Origin: Chlorocebus sabaeus
Lineage: Eukaryota; Chordata; Mammalia; Primates; Cercopithecidae
Assembly (NCBI RefSeq): GCF_047675955.1
Contig: NC_132914.1
Coordinates: 44,974,521-45,038,520, forward strand
Direction of reading: 5' to 3'
DNA length: 64,000 nucleotides
Shown: one piece after another, positions 56,144-64,000 of the stretch
How positions within the stretch are numbered: position 1 is the stretch's first letter
Layout of the letters: the number at the start of each line of letters is the position of its first letter
The notes under the pieces: model-generated
What the model was told of the DNA's origin: nothing
Databases searched by the model: none
The model's input: the letters and a program-made list of their open reading frames with translations, nothing else
Made by a program: the position numbers and the translations under genes

Positions 56144-57327
56144 TATATTTCTAAAAAAGAACTTTTATTGAAATTAATGCCAAGTGGGGATTTTCCATTT
56201 TGATGGATTCATTTTTACAATGTGATCTCTTTTTAAAATTATTTTCCAAATGATTACTGATATAGCATAATCTTTAGTTTGTCATATGCATGCATATTTA
56301 CTCATACAAGGAAGAAAAATCAGTAGACTGTGGTCAAGAAAAGAAGGCAAAACCCAGAATTTATAGGAGAAAGAGGACAGAAAAACTGAAAGCAGTCAGG
56401 GAGAATGAATTTTGTTTGCACATTTTCTGGGTAAACTGACTGGTTCATGTCCAGCAAAGAAGTCAGTCTAAACAGTCTGCTCCTAGGAATGCTAATGAGG
56501 GGTTATCAAAGGACAGAATCTAACTGCTTATGGATTCTCCTCAAAACCTTGAGAGCTTCTCAGGGGGCTTACATGCCAGGCTGTCTCTGAGCATTGGCTG
56601 ACAGTGTCCTGTCATTAAGATCTTTATCACGGCCAATGTGCAACTGTGATGCACCATTTTCCTCATCACAGTTTTACATGCTGATTTTAATGTATCTAGC
56701 CACTTTGTTCTAACCTTTTAATTAATCTTGTAGGTTTTCTCACTGTAAAATAAGATAATCTGTAAACAATAATTTAGCCTTTTCCCTTTTATTAATATTA
56801 ATATATAACTGCTGACAAACCACAACTCATGTAGGATTAGACACACAAACAAGCACTCAGAGCACACATCCAGTTGGTGTGACTGACCAAAGATCCTTTC
56901 TACTCAGAGGTATTCGATCAGTGTGGCTGAGGCAGCTCTAGTTTGGACCACAGACCACTGGCAGATGGCTCATTTGGAGTTAATTCTCATTATAAATTTT
57001 TTTCTGAAATCATCTGAATCCATGGGAAGATCTATCTTCAAATCTAGACAGTAACAACTCTTGCCTAGATATTCAGCAGATGGTTAATTCTATGACAGTA
57101 GCACTCCACAATCACTAAGCTCTATGTGATGCTAAGTTTATTTCCTGTAAAATCAAAGTGAAACAAGTGCTATTTGGCTGAAAATGGTGTAATAAGATCC
57201 AACAAAATAGAGTTGCCTTTTGTTTCCTCTGGGGTTTCTTTTTAGAGCTAAATTGGAGAACTCCATAAACGTTAAGATGTAATGAACTAACTCATTTATT
57301 CCACTCTGCTTTCCATCTCTGACAGGT
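56144..57327. other. About 1.2 kb with no gene
   Basis: AT-rich, single-copy-looking. No repeat or ORF of note. Confidence 0.5.
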
Positions 57328-57328
57328 G

Positions 57329-57363
<35 letters not shown>

Positions 57364-57395
57364 CACCACCACTACCACCACCACCACCATTACCA
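57328..57395. repeat. Compound (AC)n (ACC)n microsatellite
   Basis: About 15 AC units, then ACC/ATT units ('caccaccactaccaccacca'). Confidence 0.96.
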
Positions 57396-58899
57396 TCCCA
57401 CTGCCACATCAGCTGCCCTACACTATAGACCACACAGTCCTTGTACGGGAAATAGGTTTACACTATGTAAATGTTCACCCAAGGATCTACTATGGAACTC
57501 TAGCAATGCTCTATTCAGCCTAGGAAATTTGCTGTGGTGAGAGGCTAAGAGATGGAGTTTTCTGTGGAAGATAAAAGCTGCTTCCTTTATTTGAAGAAAA
57601 TTAAAGTTTATTCCACAGATCAGTGGTTAACTCTCCAGGGCAAGCCCTTTTCTTCCTCCAAACTTCAACACATATTTCTACAAGTCAGGGGAATATGAAT
57701 CTTCTTCCTTGGGCCAGCTAAGTGGATATCCTGTGGCAAGTTATTTGGAAACAACAAAACAGGCAATCACCTGCTTAAGTGGTACAATCAGAAAGGCCAA
57801 GAGAGACTTCCGACCTTTCCTGAACACCTTAATAATTGAAACTTACATTGATACCATTCTGTTTGCAAAAAGACAGAAATTCCCTATTTTCAAGGCTCTT
57901 ATGTGGTTCTGAACCATTCCTTTGGGGAACTGGTGTCAACTACTGTCACATTATATTAAAGACCTGACAAAAAAGAGACATGGGATTGATGTTTTTAACT
58001 GAGCAGAAGTTGAAAGCTACTGGGCCAGTACCTAGGGGACTTTAGACACTGAGTGGCTAAAAAATTAGATATATTGTGGTGCAGAGAGATGAAGGAAGGA
58101 AGAGAATCAAAGAAAGAAGAAGCAATGACAATCAAAGGCAAAGTTTGCCTTTTTCTAGCTCCTAATCTTTATTCTAACAGCTATCTCATCTTAAGCACTA
58201 TGTACCAGGTGTGTGAAGGTCTTTGCATGTGTTCGCTCATTACACCTTTACATTTCTGTTTACAGGGAGCAGAGGGGTTTAGAACCCTGGCTCCAGGGGT
58301 TTCTCCCTAGTAGGGGATGAGATCGGCCCATATCATGTGAGCTTGTCAGGAACTTGGCATAGACCCTGAGGTTCTACTCAGGTTCCCAAGAATGAACATT
58401 CTGGACATTCAGTAAAGAGTTGTTAATATCCCTGCCTGGATCCCTTTCTTTATATTTTGAGAACATAGGGAAGGCTACTGACACTTGGAATGAATAGTTA
58501 TAGGAAAGAAAACAGTCTTGAGGAACAATTTCAGGAAGATGTGAGAAGATGAAGAGAGGACCAGAGAATGTGTTCCTGGTTGTGGTAACCAAAAACCACC
58601 AGGATGGACTTGAGGTTCCTAGAAATCAACTGGGGAAGGAAATCCTAGGAGAAAGATTGGTCTTCTTGTCAATCTAGAGGGTTTTTTTTTCCCCCATTTA
58701 TTATGGTTTCAACACTAAAAGAAATATGAACTTATTTCCGTGCCTCGAACTGGTGATTTGAAATACGTTTATTGGAAATATTAAAAATCTATATTTTTAC
58801 TTTAGGAAAGAGAATTGTGTTTTACCTCAATGTTCTAGTTTGTATTTAGCTTAAAGGACATCCTTGAAATATCTGTCTTTTATCAGAGCTTCAGAGTTG
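57396..58899. other. About 1.5 kb with no established gene
   Basis: Single-copy-looking. The 67-codon plus ORF at 57709-57912 and the 85-codon one at 58053 have no recognisable domain. Confidence 0.45.
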
Positions 58900-59120
58900 A
58901 AAGGGGAAAAGAAGATTGTTTAGGCTGAGAGAGTTCTGCCTGGGTTTGTTTTGCTCCCGTCGGGGGCGCTGGGGTGATTAGCATCATGCAGGGCATGAGA
59001 TTCTGACCCCCTCTTCTGTGGTGGGGGTGAGAAGGCACCGGTGCCACTCGTCCCTGACCTCTCCCTCAGACAAGTTGCAAATGAAAACTGAGGGGGTGGA
59101 GTAGCTATGGAAACCAGGAG
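58900..59120. promoter_or_regulatory. GC-richer block with CTCF-like and palindromic motifs
   Basis: This stands out from AT-rich flanks. It has a CTCF-like core cccgtcgggggcgct (58956-58970, perfect in the GGGGGCGCT half, mismatched in the other), a perfect 12-bp palindrome GGCACCGGTGCC (59034-59045), and an RFX X-box-like gtagctatggaaac at about 59101-59114 (three differences from GTTGCCATGGCAAC). No repeat family was recognised. It may be a regulatory element; this is inference from motifs only. Confidence 0.3.
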
Positions 59121-59696
59121 GGAAGGATTTTTTTTGTTTAAATGCATATGAATTAGAACAAAATGACTGGCATCCCTTTTTCTTTTTCCATCTGTGAAAA
59201 AAATTCTGTGTCCTGGTTTCTACCTTCACTTAAGAGTAAATTATGGGGGAAAGAACATCATGAAGACCTGCTATTGGCACAGCGTCATTTCCTCTTTCTA
59301 TGTTTCTGTAGATTAATTTTAAAACCATTTGATAGAATTAATCATATAAGCCAGTCCCACTCTCCCTGCAAATGTCTACCTTCATGCAGGTGATTTTGTA
59401 GAAAGGAGCTTCTCCAATAAAGAAGAGCTTCTCTTTCAATTCCATGGACATCGGAGAGAGTCCCTTTCAAAATAAGGAGGCTCAGGTCTGGAGAGACAAA
59501 GCCTCTACTTTCTCAAAGGCCTCTTGGACCAAGTCCAGGTATGAGTCCTCAGTACCGCGTTTGTCTCTACGGCACAATATTTGAGATTTTCATGAGGCTA
59601 CCTGACCTCAATCTGTTTCCTTTTTATATTAACTCTTTTGGCCCCAGTGGGACATACCCATTTTATGAGTTACTGACATTTATAACCTACTTCATT
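59121..59696. other. No gene seen
   Basis: Single-copy-looking sequence downstream (on the minus strand) of the coding-like ORF. An AATAAA on the plus strand lies at about 59415. Confidence 0.45.
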
Positions 59697-59903
59697 TTAG
59701 CATAAACTTTCTGCCTTTTGTTCTTTTGTGGGAAACATATTAGTTCTTGGATTCTGAGTTTTTAAATGGTATAATTTTTGTTTGGCTCCAGGCAACAGTA
59801 GTTCTACTTTGTGTCTGAGCCTCCCATCATCATCTGTCACTGTGCCCACTTGTTCTATTAAAGTATCATCAGGAAGGCACACAATTGATCCAGGGTAAAA
59901 CAT
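59697..59903 (-). CDS. Uncharacterised coding-like ORF, possible exon or pseudogene piece
   Basis: A 68-codon minus-strand frame with a protein-like composition unlike the repeat-driven ORFs elsewhere, for example VCLPDDTLIEQVGTVTDDDG and RLRHKVELLLPGAKQ. Upstream on the same strand a run of 18 T, then cctcccag (ending at 59946), makes a textbook splice acceptor. The frame is closed by a stop between the acceptor and the first ATG. It could therefore be a last exon with translation starting inside it, a decayed coding exon, or chance. The stop codon is followed by no clear donor or polyadenylation signal that I can point to. I do not recognise the family. Confidence 0.25.
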   Translation of the reverse strand: MFYPGSIVCLPDDTLIEQVGTVTDDDGRLRHKVELLLPGAKQKLYHLKTQNPRTNMFPTKEQKAESLC

Positions 59904-59971
59904 TCTGCTCCAGCAGTGAATGAATCATTCAACGTTGTGTGTCCACTGGGAGGAAAAAAAAAAAAAAAAAA

Positions 59972-60639
59972 GCTTCATGCAGCATATTCATTTCCACAAT
60001 ATGTATTACCATGAAGACATAGTTATTAATTCACTGTCTCCAGAGATATTCCCAAACCATTTCAAAGCCTGCAATCCTGATTATTGTAGAAATTATTACA
60101 CTCACTTTGTTTCACTCTGCTCTACCTTCTAAATCTGAACATGTCTATTGATACTTTCTCCTGTCAATAGTCATGCAAATGATGGAAGAACCTTGGCCAA
60201 TATGATTAGAGTCTGAAAGAATCTCCTGGGTGATGTAAAACGAGCTCATAGGCAGTGGGGAGAACTTCCTCCTCTAACACACAGGCTGGTGTCTGACTCA
60301 CTACAAAAAAAGAAAAAGAGAGCAACATGGTTCCACTGTCTCTTTGGATCTCATGAGTTGAAAGCTGAGGCTGTACTCCCCAACAAGCAAGAGTATTTCA
60401 TTTCTGAGTAGGTGACTGGAGAAAGATGAAATCAACTTAATTTGAAGAACATTAAAAAATATGTTTTCATGCTTTGGAAAAGTTTCAGTGTATTAGGTGA
60501 AATATTTGGAAATAAAAATTGTTGTAGACTTTGTACCATTGTTGGCCTGGAAGAGCAGGTCACATTTAATTAATGTTCTAAGGTAACACTGTGTCTTATT
60601 TGTAGGACAAGTAACAATTCATGGAATGAATTAATCATT
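59972..60639. other. No gene seen
   Basis: AT-rich single-copy-looking sequence. The plus 70-codon ORF at 59920 starts before the A run and is not convincing. Confidence 0.45.
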
Positions 60640-60645
60640 GGATCC

Positions 60646-61336
60646 TGCTATGTTCTGAATATTTGTGCTCCACAAAACTCATATGTTGAAAACCGAACCA
60701 CCAACATGATGGTATTAGGAGGCGGGGCCTTTTAGAGGCAACCAGATCATGAGGGCAGAGCTAATGGCACTAATGGGATGAGTGTCCTTATAAAAGAGAC
60801 CCCAGGCCAGGCGTGGTGGCTCATGCCTGTAATTCCAGCACTTTGGAAGTCCAAGGCAGGCAGATCACGAGGTCAGGAGTTCGAGACCAGCATGGCCAAA
60901 ATAGTGAAACACTGTCTCTACTAAAAGTACAAAAAATTAGCTGGATGTGGTGGTGTGCACCTGTAATCCCAGCTACTTGGGAGGCTGAGGCAGGAGAATT
61001 GCTTGAACCCGGGAGGCAGAGGTTGCAGTGAGCCAAGATCATGCCATTGCACTCCCGCCAGTGCGACAGTGCGAGACTCCGTCTCAAAAAAGAAAATTAA
61101 TAAATAAAAATAAAAAAATAAAAAGAGACCCCAGAAAGACCCTCGCCCCCTCCACCATGGGAGGACACAGCAAGAAGATGCCATTTATACGCCGGAAAGT
61201 GGGCTCTCTTTAGACAGCAAATCTATCTTGATCTTAGACTTGCCAGCCTTCAGAAATGTGAGAAAGAAATCTCTGTTGTTCATAAGCCACCCACTCAGTT
61301 TATAGATTTTGTTATGCAGCCTGAACAGGTTAAGAC
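60646..61336 (+). mobile_element. MaLR-type solo LTR interrupted by an Alu
   Basis: 5' part 60646-60804 ('aactcatatgttgaaaaccg', 'gatggtattaggaggcgggg') and 3' part 61121-61336 ('ccaccatgggaggacacagc', 'ttcataagccacccactcag'). ggatcc lies on both sides (60640-60645 and 61337-61342), in line with the 5-bp duplication expected. An Alu was inserted at the aaaagagacccca site. Confidence 0.8.
60805..61120 (+). mobile_element. AluS-type element with 13-bp target duplication
   Basis: Sense Alu flanked by aaaagagacccca (60792-60804 and 61121-61133). The tail is AAAT-rich. Confidence 0.96.
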
Positions 61337-61383
61337 GGATCCTTCAATCTTTTATTCAAGAGCAACAGGGACAGTGGCCATGA

Positions 61384-61431
61384 CTACAGATATATCTGTA
61401 GTATTAAATATATCTGTATTAAATATATCTG
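61384..61431. repeat. 18-bp perfect palindrome joined to a 2 x 15-bp tandem repeat
   Basis: ctacagatatatctgtag (61384-61401) is its own reverse complement. It is followed by two perfect copies of tattaaatatatctg (61402-61416 and 61417-61431). Confidence 0.95.
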
Positions 61432-61449
61432 GGCTTTATGCAAGCTTAA

Positions 61450-61625
61450 ACATGCACTAGATAATTGACACTGGATGAGTTACCCCACTGTTCTTGCTCT
61501 CAACTTTATAATCTTGGGAACGAAGATGGTAATAATATTTATTTCACTGGGGTATCATAAACAACGGTGCCCAGTACACTGGGGTGTTACATAAATCAGT
61601 GCTCAACAGTAGCTGTTATTTTGCT
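61450..61625 (+). mobile_element. MIR fragment, sense
   Basis: 'tcttgggaacgaagatggta', 'ataatatttatttcactggg' and 'catcagtgctcaacagtagc'-like order (here 'ataaatcagtgctcaacagt') match the MIR core and 3' end. Confidence 0.55.
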
Positions 61626-62449
61626 CTAGGATATTATTGAAGCATATAAAGCCTTATCTTTCTGACAGACTCCGGGCTGTCAAATGCCCTCTGCAATGTT
61701 TCTTCAAATTCCTAGAGGATGTAATTTTCATGCCCCTGGTTTAGACAGAGGCTATCTTTCCTACACTCCTTAGAAGATAATGTATTTCAAAATAAAGAAA
61801 GATCTGAAAGATCTCATTGCTACTAAATACAGAATACTGCATTACCCATAATATTGAACTTAAATTTGCGTTTGTGATTTTAAAATCTACTTTTAAAATT
61901 CTTATACTATATTTAATTGTTGACATTTCCAGGTCTCTATTTTGTGGAGTTAAGACAGCATTAAATACAAAATGAAGAAAATGAAGGACAGATCTCTAGC
62001 TTACAGTTTTGTAAATGCAATGCCACGAAATGTGCCCCTGATGTCACAAGAGCTTGTAAGCCAGCTGGGGACCCGGACACACCAGAGGGGACATCTCAAG
62101 GCAGGGGGAGGGTACCAGAGGCAGCCATGGCAGAGCATGGGAAGAATCCCTTGGGGAGCCATGTCCAGTCTTGCAGATGCTAATTAATCTTGTCATAATG
62201 TTGTGCCATTCCTCCTCCTTGGTAGCTCTGTCAGAGCATTCTGAACGATCACAGTAAGAGAAATGCAATGACAGCCATGCTTCATCTCCAGCTGTTTCCT
62301 GAGTAGATGACAGGTATTCACAAAGTGTTCCTCACAGCCCTGATGAGACTGAGGAGCAGAGTCCACTCCTCAAAACATCCCGGAGTGTTGACATGTTCTG
62401 ACGGTGTCAGTGATCTGCCAGGATTTGGGTATTTTATCCAGTGATGGAT
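61626..62449. other. No gene seen
   Basis: Single-copy-looking. Overlapping 71- and 74-codon ORFs at 61972-62268 on opposite strands have no domain. Confidence 0.45.
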
Positions 62450-62645
62450 TAGAGGGCATGAAGCTGTGGGTTTTGGAGCTGGACTCACCATATTTAGGGC
62501 TCAAGGGTGTTATACTCTAAGACTAAAACTCACTGAGGGTAAGCACCTCCCTCCATGTTTTAAATTTTTTCCTATCGCTCCGTAAGGCCAGTCTCAGTGT
62601 CCTGCATATAGTAGGTGCTCATTATATTTACTATTGATTATATTT
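62450..62645 (+). mobile_element. MIR/L2-type 3' relic, sense
   Basis: 'gagggcatgaagctgtgggt' resembles a MIR head. 'aaactcactgagggtaagca' and 'cctgcatatagtaggtgctc' resemble an L2 tail. Confidence 0.5.
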
Positions 62646-62829
62646 ACCAAAATATCTTATGGATTCCTCATTATTTAATTTCATGGAGTCTTTACATTAT
62701 CCATGGAACCATGTACCTCTTGAATCTCATCTTATCCATCAGGACCTCTCTGACTGTCCCAGTTCATAGTAAGCTTCTTTTCCTCTGAATGTACCATCCT
62801 TCTGACACTAAAGAGAACATGCCCACAAC

Positions 62830-63131
62830 ACTGGGCGCGGTGGCTCACACGTGTAATCCCAGCACTTTGGGAGGCCGAGGTGGGCGGATCACGAGATCAG
62901 GAGATCGAGACCATCCTGGCTAACACGGTGAAACCCCATCTCTACTAAAAATACAAAAATTAGCCGGGGATAGTGGCGGGCGACTGTAGTCCCAGCTACT
63001 CGGGAGGCTGAGGCAGGAGAATGGCGTAAACCCGGGAGATGGAGCTTGCAGTGAGCTGAGATTGCGCCACTGCACTCCAGCCTGGGTCACAGAGCAAGAC
63101 TCCGTCTCAAAAAAAAAAAAAAAAAAAAAAA
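62830..63131 (+). mobile_element. AluY element with 19-bp target duplication
   Basis: Sense, CpG-rich AluY. The flank aagagaacatgcccacaac (62811-62829) recurs with one change at 63132-63150. A pure A tail of about 23 suggests a fairly young copy. Confidence 0.97.
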
Positions 63132-63150
63132 AAGAGAATATGCCCACAAC

Positions 63151-63689
63151 TTGCAAAGTACCTCTCTTACAACGGAGTGAGTGTGCCACATGATTACATG
63201 GGGTTGTATTGGTTTCTTTCCTTCATTCTGTGTTTTCAAATTATGCTCTTTAGGGACCTGAGAGAAGGAAAACAGGCTCAGTGCCAACTCACACGACTCT
63301 TAAAGGCAACTCTCTTTACACAGAGATCTTGCCAAAGTTTCAAGTTTATGGCATAAAAGGACCCAAGGCGCTTTGTCCTCCTCAATTTCTGCCTGAGGAA
63401 TGGTAGTCGGTAGGGGTGTTCATTTTTATGTTTCCCTGGTCAACTGGGAAACAGTTACCCAATTATAAGGCAGCTGTCCCCTGTCATTTGAGATACGGAC
63501 TTACAGTGATGTCACACAGTCAAGGACACAACAAGTAGCTAGGATGGACCTAAGGGTCTCTGGTATGCCTACAATGCCAGGCATTTGTGAGGTTTGTTTT
63601 GAGGTCAACATCTAGTTCAAGATTCATATGTATATTTTAATGAAGACTTTTCTTCCTTTTTTTCACACCTTTCTCCCTTCACTAAGTTG
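63151..63689. other. No gene seen
   Basis: Single-copy-looking sequence with no ORF or family of note. Confidence 0.5.
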
Positions 63690-63905
63690 GGCGCTGGATG
63701 TTAGTAATACTAAGAGACATCAGACATTATCTCTCCCTTCAGATCATGACTCAGTGGAAGATTTAGATATATAAACAGAAAGTGACACATTGGAGTATGC
63801 ACTATGAACTATGAGAGCACAAATGAGAAACATGTTTTGTAAGAAATGCATAGAGGAAAAACTACATGGATATGAGATATTTAAGCTGGACCCTCAAAGA
63901 TGACA
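63690..63905 (-). mobile_element. L2 fragment, antisense
   Basis: 'gggcgctggatgttagtaat', 'atctctcccttcagatcatg' and 'gatatttaagctggaccctc' follow the reversed L2 3' region. Confidence 0.6.
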
Positions 63906-64000
63906 AGCACATCACCAAGTCTTGATAATCTTAGCTCCTTAATCCATCTCTAATCTCTCTGCCTTTTTCCATCTCTGCTGCTAGACCCTCATCAGAGCTG

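Noticed and set aside
57328..57395. Regularly spaced short repeats as a CRISPR array
   Set aside because: It is a simple AC/ACC microsatellite in a mammalian genome, with no spacers.
59920..60132. Plus-strand 70-codon ORF starting at the A18 run
   Set aside because: It reads KKKK through the A run. The opposite strand offers the better explanation (polypyrimidine tract and acceptor).

Overview
This window is primate nuclear DNA with no intact protein-coding gene that I can support. It is packed with Alu elements (21 recognised), primate and older L1s, MaLR and ERV LTRs, and ancient L2, MIR and DNA-transposon relics. One young Alu (30309-30602) carries the changes I know from the Old World monkey AluYR lineage (GGCCGGATCTC, CTCGCCCGGCTAG, GTCTCGGCC, GGCTTGAGCC). 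I therefore infer a cercopithecid (macaque, baboon or similar) rather than an ape. This rests on recognition, not on a search.

Layout. 1-1.5 kb: a HAL1/L1 relic broken by an Alu. 2-3.5 kb: two inverted copies of one hAT-type transposon around a 5'-truncated L1. 6.1-8.1 kb: an old L1M split by an Alu and a Tigger-like element that holds a strong hairpin. 8.3-10.6 kb: a long antisense L2 split by a solo ERVL LTR. 13.8-19.3 kb: a 0.67-kb block that is an inverted copy of 30.8-31.5 kb, joined directly to a decayed L1, which contains an AluJ whose tail has grown into about 750 bp of GAAA/GGAA. 19.3-29 kb: MIR, MER5A, L1M, Alu and MaLR pieces. 29.1-31.8 kb: an ERV1-type solo LTR with a 4-bp target duplication, the monkey-type Alu, and the source copy of the inverted block with a complete MLT1 LTR. 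33.1-34.3 kb: a C2H2 zinc-finger pseudogene broken by an Alu. 40.4-47.2 kb: an almost complete L1 (5' UTR, ORF1, ORF2, 3' UTR) with a target duplication, itself holding an Alu and a THE1/MST LTR. 47-64 kb: mostly single-copy DNA with L2, MIR, MLT1 and Alu pieces.

No genes work together here in any visible way. The items most worth checking are the 13.8/31 kb inverted duplication, a coding-like minus-strand ORF behind a strong splice acceptor at 59.7-59.9 kb, a small GT-AG candidate exon at 36.73 kb, a GC-richer block with CTCF-like and palindromic motifs at 58.9-59.1 kb, and the hairpin at 7.3 kb. I found no CRISPR array, operon, bacterial feature, tRNA or snRNA gene, and no convincing new biological system. 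Subfamily names are from memory of consensus sequences; RepeatMasker would settle them.
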